Assembly (NCBI GenBank): GCA_032229625.1
Contig: JAVTVZ010000209.1
Coordinates: 1 to 28,602 of the forward strand
Length of the DNA: 28,602 nt
DNA from: Kineosphaera sp032229625
GTDB taxonomy: Bacteria > Actinomycetota > Actinomycetes > Actinomycetales > Dermatophilaceae
Reading direction: 5' to 3'
The notes under the pieces were generated by a model. The model worked only from the letters and a program-made list of their open reading frames with translations, searched no databases and had not been told where the DNA came from. This document shows positions 17,817 to 28,602 of this stretch, one piece after another. Positions within the stretch are counted from its first letter, which is position 1. Each line of letters starts with the position of its first letter. Both the position numbers and the translations under genes were made by a program.

Positions 17817-20286
17817 GCGACTCCAGCCTTCCTGATCGAGACGATGTCGCCGGACTGGGCGTCCAGGGTGGCGCGCACCCGCGAGCCCGCCGAGTTGCTC
17901 GGCAGCCAGACGACGTGGTCGACCATGGGGGTGACCAGCGTCGGGAGGGTGATCTCGCCGTGCGCGGTGGAGACGGTGACGGCCACGCCGTCGGTGATCC
18001 CGAGCTCGTCGGCGGTCTGCGGCGACACCCGCGCCTGAGCGACCGGGGCGGTGCCGGCCAGGAAGGGGTCCCCGTCCTGCATCCGGCCCGCGTCGAGCAG
18101 GTGATGCCACGTGGCGAGGACGACCTGGCCGGGCCCCGGGGCGGGGCGCCCGACGGCGGTGGCCGCCAACCGGCGCTGCCGCGGGCCGCTCCACGGGCCG
18201 AGGTCGGTCATGTCGGCGCGCGTCTGCTCCACCGTGCGGGTGCCGAGGTAGACGCCCAGCTCGGAGGCGATCATGTCGAGCACCCGAGCGTCGGGCACCG
18301 CCTGCGTCGACAGGGCGCGCTCGAAGTCACCCGTGCGCCCCTCCCAGTCGACGAAGCTGCCGGCCTTCTCCGCGACCGCGGCGACGGGGAAGACGACGTC
18401 GGCCGCGTCGGTGACCAGGCTGTTGCGCAGCTCCAGGCTGACGACGAAAGCCCGCTCGATCGCGCGGTGTGCGAGGTCCTGACCGGGCAGGTCGGACAGC
18501 TCGACGCCACCGACGAGCAGCCCGGCCACCTCGCCGGAGGCGGCCGCGGCGAGGATCGCCGACGTGTCACGCCCGGGCTGCGCCGGGACCGAGTCCAGCC
18601 CCCAGGCGTCGGCGACCTCCTCACGCGCGATGGCGTCGACGACCGGGCGACCGCCGGGCAGCAGGTTGGGCAGGGCGCCGGCCTCGAGGGCCCCGCGCTC
18701 CCCCGCCCGCCGGGGCACCCACGCCAGCGAGGCGCCGCTGGCCTGGGCGAGCCGGGTCGCCGCGGCGAGGGCGCCCGGCACGGTGGCCAGCCGCTCACCG
18801 ACGAGGATGACCGACCCGGGCTGGGTCAGCGCGGTCGCGGGGATGTCGAGCTCACCACCGGTCACGCTGAGCGCACCGAGCACGTCGGACTCGGTGCCCG
18901 GGGCCGATTGGATCAGGCTGCCGGTGAGCTTGCCGAGGCCGCGCGTCGCGAAGGGCGCGATCGCATACACCGCGGTGTGCCGCGTGCGGACCGCCTTGCG
19001 CAGCCGCAGGAAGACGATCGGTGACTCCTCCTCGGGCTCCAGACCGACGAGCAGCACGCTCGGCGCCGCCTCGAGGTCGGCGTAGGAGACGCCCCCGTGG
19101 CCGGGCGCCCCGAGCGCGACGTAGCCGGCGAGGAAGTCCGCCTCCTCGGCGCTGGCCGGCCGGGCGCGGAAGTCGATGTCGTTGGTGCCCAGGACGACCC
19201 GCGCGAACTTCGCGTAGGCGTAGGCGTCCTCGGCACTCACGCGGCCGCCGGGGAGCACGCCGACCCCGCCCGCGGCGGCGGCGCGCGTCAGCCCGTCGGC
19301 CGCGGCGGCGATGGCCTCGGGCCACGACGCGGGCTGCAGGACGCCGTGCTCGTCGCGCACGAGAGGCTGGGTCAGGCGGTTGGCCGCGACGGCGTACTGG
19401 AACGCCCAGCGGCCCTTGTCGCAGTTCCACTCCTCGTTGACCTCGGGGTTGTTCGAGGCCATCCGCCGCAGCACGGTGCCGCGGCGGTGGTCGACACGGA
19501 TGCTGCAGCCGCTCGCGCAGTGCTCACACGTGCTCGGCGTCGACACGAGGTCGAACGGCCGGGAGCGGAAGCGATACATCGCGCCGGTCAGGGCCCCGAC
19601 CGGGCAGATCTGCACCGTGTTGCCCGAGAAGTAGGAGTCGAACGGCTCGTCCTGGAAGACGCCGATCTGCTGCTGGGCGCCGCGCTCGACGAGCGCGATG
19701 AAGGGGTCGCCGGCGATCTGCTCGGAGAAGCGGGTGCAGCGCTGGCACAGCACGCACCGCTCGCGGTCGAGCAGCACCTGCGTCGAGATGTTGACCGGCT
19801 TGGGGAAGGTGCGCTTGACGTCGTCGAAGCGGCTGTCGGCGCGGCCGTGCGAGAGCGCCTGGTTCTGCAGCGGGCACTCGCCGCCCTTGTCGCAGACCGG
19901 GCAGTCGAGGGGGTGGTTGATGAGCAGCAGCTCCATGACGCCCTGCTGCGCCTTGTCGGCCACCGCCGAGGTGAGCTGCGTCTTGACCTGCATGCCGGGG
20001 CTGACCGTCATCGTGCACGACGCCTGCGGCTTGGGCATGGGGCGCGGCTCGCCGTCCGGGCCGGGGGTGGCCACCTCGACGAGACACTGGCGGCAGGCAC
20101 CGGCCGGCTCGAGCAGCGGGTGGTCGCAGAAGCGCGGGATCTCGATGCCGATCCGCTCGGCCGCCCGGATGACCAACTCACCCTTGGGGACGCTGACGTC
20201 GATGCCGTCGATCGTCAGATCGACCATCTCCACCGGCGGCCGGGCCGTCGTCGACTGCTGGCCCGAGGCCGGGCTGGTCGGCACGG

Positions 20287-20290
<4 letters not shown>
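17813..20290 (-). CDS. nuoG: NADH-quinone oxidoreductase subunit G
   Basis: Largest peripheral subunit of complex I, carrying several Fe-S clusters; its C-terminal half has the molybdopterin oxidoreductase fold but no evident catalytic role. In the 825-residue product the cluster ligands are all visible: N1b at Cys55, 66, 69 and 92; N5 at His126, Cys130, 133 and 139; N4 at Cys179, 182, 185 and 229; and the extra N7 motif at Cys255, 258, 262 and 290. N7 is present only in some bacteria. The ATG at 20290 overlaps the nuoF stop (ATGA) with AAGGAG about 11 bases upstream. Additional open frame upstream is nuoF read in another frame. Confidence 0.98.
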
Positions 20291-21600
<1,310 letters not shown>

Positions 21601-21603
21601 GAC

Positions 21604-22478
21604 CTACTCACCGGCCTTTCGCTCGCCCGATCCCGTCTCGTCCACCGGTCGGTCCTGCCGCTCGGCGGAGCTCTGCGCCTCCCCCGTGTCGGGGTCGCCG
21701 CCCGTGCCGCCGCTGGACGGCGTCGCGTCCGGCGTGGCCTCCTGGGTGGCCACGGACCCGCCGTCCGGGCCGCCGTATCCCGGCGCGTGCCAGCCGCGCT
21801 CGTGTGCCAGTCGCAGACCGGCCAGCGAGGCCGCACCGGCCGAGGGACCTTCGTCGGCGCGCCCGTCGGGGAAGCCCGCGAGCACGCGCGAGACCTCCTT
21901 GAAGGTGCACACCTTGTCCGGGCCGCGGCTGGGCCGCACCGACTCGCCCGCGCGCAGCGCGTCGACGAGGTCGACCGTGGACTCCGGCGTCTGGTGGTCG
22001 AAGAACTCCCAGTTGGCCATGACGACCGGCGCGTAGTCGCACGCGGCGTTGCACTCGATGCGCTCGAGCGTGATCTTGCCGTCGGTCGACGTCTCGTCGT
22101 GCCCGATGCCCAGGTGGTCGCTGACGCGCTCGAAGATCGCGTCGCCGCCCATGACCGCGCACAGCGTGTTCGTGCAGACGCCGACCGTGTAGTCGCCGTT
22201 GGGGAAGCGCTTGTACTGCGTGTAGAACGTCGCGACGCCGCTGGCCTCCGCCGCAGTGATCCCCGCGTGCTCCGCGCAGAACTCGACGCCGCGCGGTGAG
22301 ACGTAGCCGTCGACGCTCTGCACGAGGTGCAGCAGCGGCAGCAGCGCCGAGCGACGCTGCGGATACCGCCGCACGATCTCGGCGGCGTCGATGGTCAGCC
22401 GCTCGAGCACGTCCGGCTCGTAGGGCGGCAGCTCACCGGCGGGGGCCGTGCCGTAGTTGGGCAGGTTGCCGTGTCCGC

Positions 22479-22482
<4 letters not shown>
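21604..22482 (-). CDS. nuoE: NADH-quinone oxidoreductase subunit E
   Basis: Thioredoxin-fold subunit of the NADH dehydrogenase module, binding the 2Fe-2S cluster N1a. The ligands are Cys103 and Cys108 (CTNTLC) and Cys144 and Cys148 (CNAAC). The start is a GTG at 22482 that overlaps the nuoD stop as GTGA; GGAGGGG 7 bases upstream supports it. The product is 292 residues against about 160-240 in most bacteria. The extra length is a Gly/Ser/Glu/Asp-rich C-terminal tail of about 85 residues (from about 205), which looks disordered. Such tails occur in other Actinobacteria, but this one's role is unknown. Confidence 0.97.
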
Positions 22483-23851
<1,369 letters not shown>

Positions 23852-23852
<1 letters not shown>

Positions 23853-24589
23853 CAGTTGTAGGCCCTCCGCTCGTCCGGCGGCGGCACGGTGGCGCCCTTG
23901 AACTCCACCGGGATGCCGCCGAGGGGGTAGTCCTTGCGCTGGGGGTGGCCGGGCCAGTCGTCCGGCATGAGGATCCGCGTCAGCGCGGGGTGGTCGTCGA
24001 AGAGGATGCCGAACATGTCCCACGTCTCGCGCTCGTGCCACGTGACCGACGGATACGTCTCGACGATCGAGGGGATGTGCGGGTCGGCGTCCGGGCAGGT
24101 CACCTCGACGCGCAGTCGGCGACCGCCGTGCGTCACCGAGGTGAAGTGGTAGACCGCGTGCAGCTCCGCGCCCGTCTCGGCCAGGAAGTGCACCCCGGAG
24201 ACGCCCAGGCACAGCTCGAAGCGCAGCGCGGGCGCGTCCCGCAGCACCCTGGCCACCGCCGGCAGGTGCTCGCGCCGCACGAAGATCGTCATCTCGCCGC
24301 GGTCGATCACGACGTGCTGCACGGCCTCCTCGACGCTGGTCTCGCCCCGCGCGGCCAGCGCCGCGGCGAGCGCGTCGGCGATCTCGTCGAAATAGCCGCC
24401 GTACGGCCGGACCGCGGCCCCCGGGAAGAGGATCGGCGCGACGAGACCGCCGAAGCCGGTCGTGTCGCCGCCGTTGCTCGCCCCGAACATGCCGTGCCGC
24501 TCACCGCGGACCTCCGGCTCCGGCCGGCTGCCCGGCGCCGCCGGCAGATTCGCGTCGCCCTGCGCCTCGGGCCCGTCCGTCGTCGTCAC
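23852..24589 (-). CDS. nuoC: NADH-quinone oxidoreductase subunit C (30 kDa)
   Basis: Structural peripheral-arm subunit that contacts NuoD and NuoI; it holds no cofactor. The 245-residue protein carries the 30-kDa signature ERETWDMFGILFDDHP in its C-terminal half, followed by RILMPDDWPGHPQRKDYPLG. The N-terminal 60 residues are variable. The start is a GTG at 24589 overlapping the nuoB stop as GTGA, with AAGGGG about nine bases upstream. It remains a separate gene from nuoD, unlike the fused nuoCD of Escherichia coli. Confidence 0.97.
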
Positions 24590-25140
24590 GCCAACAGCCC
24601 CTTCATCTGGTGCGTCGGCGTCACGGCCATCGCTGCCTCCTCGACCTTGCGGGCGATCGCCGCACGGTCACCCAGGTGCGGCTCCTTGATGATCTGCTCG
24701 TGCAGCGTGATGATCGCGTTGAGCAGCATCTGGGGGCGGGGCGGACAGCCCGGCAGATAGACGTCCACCGGGACGATGTGATCGACGCCCTGCACGATCG
24801 CGTAGTTGTTGAACATGCCGCCCGAGCTGGCGCAGACCCCCATGGAGAGCACCCACTTGGGCTCCGGCATCTGGTCGTAGACCTGCCGCACGACCGGGGC
24901 CATCTTCTGGCTCACGCGGCCCGCGACGATCATGAGGTCGGCCTGCCGCGGGGTCGCGGCGAACCGCTCCATCCCGAATCGTGCGATGTCGTAGTCGGGC
25001 GTGCCGACCGCCATCATTTCGATCGCGCAGCACGCGAGCCCGAAGGTCGCCGGCCACATCGAGGTCTTCAGCAGGAACCCGGCGACCTCGCTGACCTTGG
25101 CGGTCATCACTCCCGAGGGGAGCTTCTCCTCGACTCCCAT
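24586..25140 (-). CDS. nuoB: NADH-quinone oxidoreductase subunit B
   Basis: Carries cluster N2, the last Fe-S centre before the quinone. The 184-residue protein has the unusual tandem cysteine ligands Cys37 and Cys38 (GLACCAIEMM) plus Cys103 (MGVCASSGG) and Cys132 (YLPGCPPRP). The ATG at 25140 lies two bases after the nuoA stop, with a GGAG-containing stretch at the end of nuoA as ribosome-binding site. Length matches the family. Open frame upstream of this ATG is nuoA in another frame. Confidence 0.98.
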   Translation of the reverse strand: MGVEEKLPSGVMTAKVSEVAGFLLKTSMWPATFGLACCAIEMMAVGTPDYDIARFGMERFAATPRQADLMIVAGRVSQKMAPVVRQVYDQMPEPKWVLSMGVCASSGGMFNNYAIVQGVDHIVPVDVYLPGCPPRPQMLLNAIITLHEQIIKEPHLGDRAAIARKVEEAAMAVTPTHQMKGLLA

Positions 25141-25142
25141 GA

Positions 25143-25508
25143 TCAGTCCCACTCCAATCCACCGCGGCGCCACACGTAGGCGTCGGCGATGAAGAACGCG
25201 TTGACGAGGAAGAGGCTCACACCCAGCAGCGTCGCCAGACCGAGCTGGTCGAAGGCGACGGCGAACGGGATGAGGAAGACCGCCTCGATGTCGAAGATGA
25301 TGAAGAGCATCGCCACGGTCGTGTACTTCACCGGGAAGCGACCACCGGCCTCGGCCCGCGGGGACGGCTGGATGCCGCACTCGTAGGCCATGTACTTCAC
25401 CGAGTTGTAGCGGCGCGGGCCGATGACGCCGAGCCCGAGGACCGACAGTGCGGCGAACCCGACACCGCAGGCGAAGAAGAACAGGATCGGCAGGTAGGGG
25501 CTGGTCAT
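25143..25508 (-). CDS. nuoA: NADH-quinone oxidoreductase subunit A
   Basis: First gene of the nuo operon, encoding a 121-residue, three-helix membrane subunit beside the quinone chamber. The YNSVKYMAYECGI loop (about 34-46), with the conserved cysteine near the quinone entrance, and the acidic pair in FIIFDIEAVFLIP are typical. The ATG at 25508 is chosen because a GGGGAG site lies 7 bases upstream; a GTG two codons earlier would be only one base from that site. The promoter should lie in the 218 bases between this gene and the prenyl reductase gene. Confidence 0.97.
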   Translation of the reverse strand: MTSPYLPILFFFACGVGFAALSVLGLGVIGPRRYNSVKYMAYECGIQPSPRAEAGGRFPVKYTTVAMLFIIFDIEAVFLIPFAVAFDQLGLATLLGVSLFLVNAFFIADAYVWRRGGLEWD

Positions 25509-25726
25509 CGACACGCTCCCCTTTCGCTTGGAGTCCGGTGGGTCGCTGCGGGAGCGACCCCGTGGCGACCACGACACGACCGACGACAGTCTCTCGTGAT
25601 CGACGTGCCGCCGTCAGCCATACGGGCAGGTGTCGTCCGGAAAATCGGGGGTCGACCTGTCGGAAAAGCGTTCGGCGCGCACGAGACACGCGCAGACTCC
25701 TCCATGGTAGTGATCGGCATGTCGCT
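25509..25726. promoter_or_regulatory. nuo operon leader and promoter region
   Basis: This 218-base gap follows the stop of the prenyl reductase gene and precedes nuoA on the same strand. It contains a strong stem-loop at 25540-25560. A possible minus-strand promoter, TTTTCC followed by TATGGC at about 17-base spacing, is seen near 25617-25648 but is weak. Short reading frames here have no recognisable product. Confidence 0.45.
25540..25560 (-). promoter_or_regulatory. Stem-loop in the nuoA leader
   Basis: GGGTCGCT-gcggg-AGCGACCC forms a perfect 8-bp, GC-rich stem with a 5-base loop, 32 bases upstream of the nuoA ATG. No T-tract follows on the minus strand, so it is either a weak terminator for the upstream gene or a structure in the nuo mRNA leader. 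Confidence 0.5.
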
Positions 25727-27031
25727 TCAGGCCGACGGGGTCAACCGCGTGAGCATCCCCAGCGCGCGGTCCTGCACGTGCCGGGAGCGGGGGTCCACGA
25801 GGTTGGCCATGACCTTCAGGAGCAGGCGCATGAGCGCCGTCCGAGGCAGGCCGTACTTCACGGCCAGGCGCATGATCTCCGGGCGTCCGATGAGCCCGGC
25901 GAAGTGCCGCCCGAGCGTGTAGTAGCCGCCCAGGGAGTCCTTCATCGCGCTCTCGTAGGCCGACAGGGCCCGCTCCCCCTCGGCCGCGCCGCGGGCGCGC
26001 GCCTGGGCGATGCACTCGGCCGCCACACGCCCGGCCTGCAACGCGTAGTCGATGCCCTCGCCGTTGAAGGGGTTGACCATGCCGCCGGCGTCACCCACGA
26101 GCAACAACCCGTCGGCATACAGGGGGGTGCGGTTGAAGCACATGGGCAGCGCGGCCCCGCGGATCGGCGCGGTCATCGTCTCCGGCGTGCACGTCCACTC
26201 CGGCGGCAGCGTCGCCACCCAGCGGCGCATGACGTCCTTGTAGTCGACGGTGCCGAAGGCCGGGGACGTGTCGAGCATCCCGAGCCCGACGTTGACGCCG
26301 CCGTCGCCGGTGGGGAACATCCAGCCGTAGCCGGGCAGCAGGATCTTCTTCGTCGCCGGGTCGGTGGGGTCGGCCTGCGGGTCCTGCGGCACCCATAGCT
26401 CGAGCCACGAGGCGATGTAGTCGTCGTAGGTCTGCGCGGGGCTGTCGTAGTAGGCACGCACGGCCACGCCCATGGGTCGGTCCTCACGCTTGGGCCGCCC
26501 GCAGGCCGTGGCCAGCCGCGACGACACCCCGTCGGCGGCGACGACGACCGGCGCGAGGAACGTCGCCCGCTCGCCCGTCGCGCGACCGTCGGGCCCCATG
26601 ACCTTCGCCTGGACGCCCGCGACCCGGCCGGTCCGGTCGTCGCGCAGGGCGCCGATGACGTTCATCCCCTCGAGGAGCCGCGCCCCCCGGGAGGCCGCGT
26701 GCCGCGCGAGGGTCTCGTCGAGCTCGGCGCGGCGTCGCACCAGTCCGTAGCTGGGGAAGCCGTCGGTGTGCGGCCAGTCGAGCGTGAGCGTGTGCCCCCC
26801 GCCCTCGATGCGCAGCCCCCGGTTGCGCGCCCAGCCGGTCGTGTCGACCCCCAGGCTGATGAGCTCCTTGACCGCGCGCGGCGTGAGCCCGTCGCCGCAG
26901 ATCTTGTCGCGGGGGAAGGTCGCCTTCTCCAACAGGACGACGTCGAGCCCGTGCTGGGCCAGGTAGGCCGCGGTCGCCGATCCTCCCGGGCCGGCCCCTA
27001 CCACTACCGCGTCGGCCGTCTGCGTCGTCAT
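25727..27031 (-). CDS. menJ: Geranylgeranyl reductase-family FAD oxidoreductase, probable menaquinone reductase MenJ
   Basis: FAD-dependent enzyme that saturates double bonds in an isoprenoid chain; mycobacterial MenJ reduces the beta-isoprene unit of menaquinone. The 434-residue protein has the N-terminal dinucleotide motif GAGPGG (12-17), the family motif CGDGL (45-49), and the second FAD motif GDAGG followed by NPFNGEGI (313-327). The ATG at 27031 places the first motif correctly; GGGAG lies upstream. Position between menG and nuo supports a menaquinone role over archaeal-type lipid or chlorophyll reduction, which use the same family. Substrate is inference. It follows menG after 257 bases, so it may have its own promoter. 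Confidence 0.9.
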   Translation of the reverse strand: MTTQTADAVVVGAGPGGSATAAYLAQHGLDVVLLEKATFPRDKICGDGLTPRAVKELISLGVDTTGWARNRGLRIEGGGHTLTLDWPHTDGFPSYGLVRRRAELDETLARHAASRGARLLEGMNVIGALRDDRTGRVAGVQAKVMGPDGRATGERATFLAPVVVAADGVSSRLATACGRPKREDRPMGVAVRAYYDSPAQTYDDYIASWLELWVPQDPQADPTDPATKKILLPGYGWMFPTGDGGVNVGLGMLDTSPAFGTVDYKDVMRRWVATLPPEWTCTPETMTAPIRGAALPMCFNRTPLYADGLLLVGDAGGMVNPFNGEGIDYALQAGRVAAECIAQARARGAAEGERALSAYESAMKDSLGGYYTLGRHFAGLIGRPEIMRLAVKYGLPRTALMRLLLKVMANLVDPRSRHVQDRALGMLTRLTPSA

Positions 27032-27288
27032 CGCCCCTGCACTCCCGCTCGTATCGATCGGCGGGCCCCGCGCTGTCGCACCGTGCCCGGCCGGCGGGGC
27101 CACCGCGACGCGGTGCGGGAGCCGCGATGGCCGCTCCCTGACGCGCGGTGGGCCGACCCCGTGGCCGGCCTCCCCCACCCATCGCCCGACCATACGCGGT
27201 CCCTGCGACAAGACCGAGCCGGGCCGGACCCGCGCACCGCGCGGGCGAGCGGCCACTCGGCGTCCACTCGGCGTCGCGCCTCGGTCGG
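27032..27288. other. Intergenic region between menG and menJ
   Basis: These 257 GC-rich bases separate two minus-strand genes. A TANNNT hexamer, TATGGT at 27189-27194 on the minus strand, is a possible -10 without a clear -35, and an 11-base direct repeat (cactcggcgtc, two copies) lies just after the menG stop near 27253-27274. No convincing coding sequence is present. Confidence 0.35.
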
Positions 27289-27984
27289 TCAGTCCAGCCG
27301 CAGGCCGCGGTGCACGGCGACGATGCCGCCGGTCAGGTCGCGCCACTCGACACCCGACCAGCCGGCGTCGCGCAGGCGCTCGGCCAGACCCTCCTGATCC
27401 GGCCACGCCTGGATCGACTCGGCGAGGTAGACGTAGGACTCCGGGTCGGAGCTGACCCGGCGGGCGACCACCGGCAGCACCCGCAGGGCCCCGCGCTGAT
27501 ACAGCGTGCGCAGGACCGGGTTGCCCGGGCGGCTGAACTCGCAGACGACGAGCCGGCCGCCGCGGCGCGTCACGCGCGCGAACTCCCGCAACGCGGCGCC
27601 GACGTCGTCGACGTTGCGCAGCCCGAACGACATGGTCACCGCGTCGAAGCTCTCGTCGGCGAAGGGCAGCCGGGTCGCGTCGGCGGCGGTGAACGCGAGG
27701 TCGGGCCGGCGCCGCCGACCCTGCGCCAGCATGCCGAGGGAGAAGTCGGCCGGCACGACGTCGACACCCGCGTCGGCGAAGGGCACGCTGCTCGTGCCGG
27801 TGCCCGCGGCGATGTCGAGGATCCGCTCGCCGGGTCGGGCCGCGACCTCGGCGACGACCACCCGCCGCCACCATCGGTCGATCCCGCCGGTGAGCACGTC
27901 GTTCGTCACGTCGTAGCGGGCCGCGACCTCGTCGAACATCGCGGCGACCTCGCGGGGCTTCTTGTCCAGACTGGCGCGGCTCAT
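27289..27984 (-). CDS. menG: Demethylmenaquinone methyltransferase
   Basis: S-adenosylmethionine-dependent methyltransferase for the last step of menaquinone synthesis, methylating the naphthoquinone ring (also called ubiE). The 231-residue protein starts MSRASLDKKP like other actinobacterial MenG. It has the SAM-binding motif LDIAAGTGT (56-64), the following acidic position Asp80, and the family signature MSFGLRNV. The ATG at 27984 is preferred to one three codons upstream because homologs begin here and GGGGAG then sits 10 bases away instead of about two. It is divergent from menF, 190 bases away. Confidence 0.95.
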   Translation of the reverse strand: MSRASLDKKPREVAAMFDEVAARYDVTNDVLTGGIDRWWRRVVVAEVAARPGERILDIAAGTGTSSVPFADAGVDVVPADFSLGMLAQGRRRRPDLAFTAADATRLPFADESFDAVTMSFGLRNVDDVGAALREFARVTRRGGRLVVCEFSRPGNPVLRTLYQRGALRVLPVVARRVSSDPESYVYLAESIQAWPDQEGLAERLRDAGWSGVEWRDLTGGIVAVHRGLRLD

Positions 27985-28053
27985 GGGCGGCATTCTCCCC
28001 CACCGCCTCGATCGCGCGCCGCCCGACCACGACAACTGCCCTCTTCGAGTCCG

Positions 28054-28080
28054 CCGATCGTCTCCTCCCACCACGATCGG
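28054..28080. promoter_or_regulatory. Operator-like inverted repeat between menG and menF
   Basis: The arms CCGATCG and CGATCGG are perfect inverted copies with centres 20 bases apart, close to two helical turns. Each arm contains the palindrome CGATCG. This geometry fits a dimeric regulator, but none is identified. Confidence 0.4.
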
Positions 28081-28102
28081 CCCTCTCGCCGGACGGTCCC
28101 GC

Positions 28103-28119
28103 GGGCGCGCAGCGCGCCC
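28103..28119. promoter_or_regulatory. 17-bp palindrome upstream of menF
   Basis: GGGCGCGC-A-GCGCGCCC has perfect 8-bp arms around a single base. It lies 56 bases upstream of the menF start codon. It could bind a protein as a dimer; because it is purely G/C apart from the centre, chance in this GC-rich DNA is also possible. Confidence 0.35.
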
Positions 28120-28160
28120 CTGCCCCCACCGCCGAGGCGCGAGCAGTGTGTCGTCGGTCG

Positions 28161-28166
28161 TAGGCT
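28161..28166 (+). promoter_or_regulatory. Candidate -10 element of menF (near-leaderless)
   Basis: TAGGCT matches TANNNT and ends eight bases before the menF GTG. A transcript would begin within a few bases of the start codon, and no ribosome-binding site is seen, so a leaderless or nearly leaderless mRNA is likely. Confidence 0.4.
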
Positions 28167-28174
28167 GACCGATT

Positions 28175-28602
28175 GTGACCTCTCCAGCGCTCGGTGTCCC
28201 GGCTCCCGCCGACGACGAGTCGCGCGCCGGGTGGGTCGCCCGGACGGTGGCGATCCCGGCCCCGACAGGGGCGCTGCTCGCGCAACTGCCCGCCGAGGTG
28301 CCCGCCTCGCAGGTGTGCACGTGGGTCCGCGACGGCGAAGGGGTCGTGGCGTGGGGCGAAGCCGCGCGGCTGCGCACCTGGGGTCCCCGCCGCTTCGCCG
28401 ACGCGCAGCGGTGGTGGCGACGCTTCGTCGCGACCGTGCGCACCGACGACGAGATCGGGCTGCCGGGCACCGGCCCCGTGGCCTTCGCCAGCTTCTCCTA
28501 CGCCCCCGACTCCACCGCCGGGTCGTGCCTCGTCGTGCCCCGGGTCGTCGTGGGGCACCGCGGCGGCACCTGGTGGCGCACGACCCTGGCGCCCGCCGGC
28601 GC
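28175..28602 (+). CDS. menF: Isochorismate synthase, N-terminal part (cut by window edge)
   Basis: Converts chorismate to isochorismate, the first dedicated step of menaquinone synthesis. Only 142 codons are visible, beginning with a GTG at 28175. The N-terminal domain stretch with VAWGEAARL near residues 62-70 and the AFASFSYAPDS segment near 109-119 resemble the start of actinobacterial MenF. The chorismate-binding catalytic domain would lie beyond the right edge, so no active-site residue can be checked. Its position divergent from menG supports the call. Another chorismate-using synthase is possible, for example a salicylate or siderophore type, but less likely next to menG. Confidence 0.8.
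   Translation, partial: MTSPALGVPAPADDESRAGWVARTVAIPAPTGALLAQLPAEVPASQVCTWVRDGEGVVAWGEAARLRTWGPRRFADAQRWWRRFVATVRTDDEIGLPGTGPVAFASFSYAPDSTAGSCLVVPRVVVGHRGGTWWRTTLAPAG

Larger units (their letters stand above)
27985..28174. promoter_or_regulatory. Divergent menG/menF promoter region
   Basis: This 190-base region must drive two menaquinone genes in opposite directions. It contains an inverted repeat CCGATCG-N13-CGATCGG (28054-28080) and a perfect palindrome around 28103-28119, both placed where a shared regulator could act on both genes. A -10-like TAGGCT lies just upstream of menF. Confidence 0.55.

Noticed and set aside
9759..18038. Several long plus-strand open frames opposite nuoN to nuoH (for example 10904-12700, 13153-15120 and 16251-18038)
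   Set aside because: All are Arg/Asp/Glu/His-rich antisense shadows of well-recognised complex I genes.
25505..25720. A 71-codon minus-strand reading frame in the gap upstream of nuoA
   Set aside because: No recognisable domain, overlaps the likely nuo leader and the nuoA start, and its codon pattern is unlike neighbouring genes.
27028..27267. A 79-codon minus-strand reading frame between menG and menJ
   Set aside because: Arg/Gly/Ser-rich, no motif, no convincing ribosome-binding site; probably a chance frame in GC-rich DNA.

Overview
The window is a GC-rich (roughly 70%), gene-dense stretch of what looks like an actinobacterial chromosome. The evidence is the strong G/C bias at third codon positions, frequent GTG starts, a fused gamma-alpha KorA with a separate KorB, a MenJ-type menaquinone reductase, and the full 14-gene nuo operon next to menaquinone genes. 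Placing it in Micrococcales (Dermacoccaceae/Intrasporangiaceae-like) is only a guess from gene content. No rRNA, tRNA, CRISPR, insertion sequence or phage gene was seen, and every gene looks like vertically inherited core metabolism.

Left block (1-8161): the 5' part of a pepN-type M1 aminopeptidase runs off the left edge on the minus strand, preceded by an htpX membrane metalloprotease. A divergent intergenic region with an 11-bp tandem repeat separates htpX from korA-korB (2-oxoacid, probably 2-oxoglutarate, ferredoxin oxidoreductase) on the plus strand. A RarD/EamA transporter gene overlaps the end of korB, and a TetR regulator converges on it.

Central block (8359-25508): one long minus-strand operon, nuoABCDEFGHIJKLMN followed by a long-chain polyprenyl diphosphate synthase gene. 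Nearly every junction overlaps or is only a few bases wide. Together these encode proton-pumping NADH:menaquinone oxidoreductase (complex I) plus the enzyme that probably makes the menaquinone side chain. The ligand residues for the Fe-S clusters are all visible, including the optional N7 cluster of NuoG.

Right block (25727-28602): a MenJ-like FAD-dependent prenyl reductase, then menG (demethylmenaquinone methyltransferase), both minus. The start of a divergent isochorismate synthase (menF) on the plus strand is cut by the right edge. The first dedicated menaquinone step, ring methylation, tail synthesis, tail reduction and the major menaquinone-reducing complex thus lie within 20 kb. KorAB supplies reduced ferredoxin nearby; its link to complex I is only inferred.

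No novel gene system was recognised. The items most worth checking are small: a pentapeptide minisatellite in pepN, helically phased repeats upstream of htpX, operator-like inverted repeats between menG and menF and upstream of tetR, two possible leaderless promoters, and long low-complexity tails on several complex I subunits.
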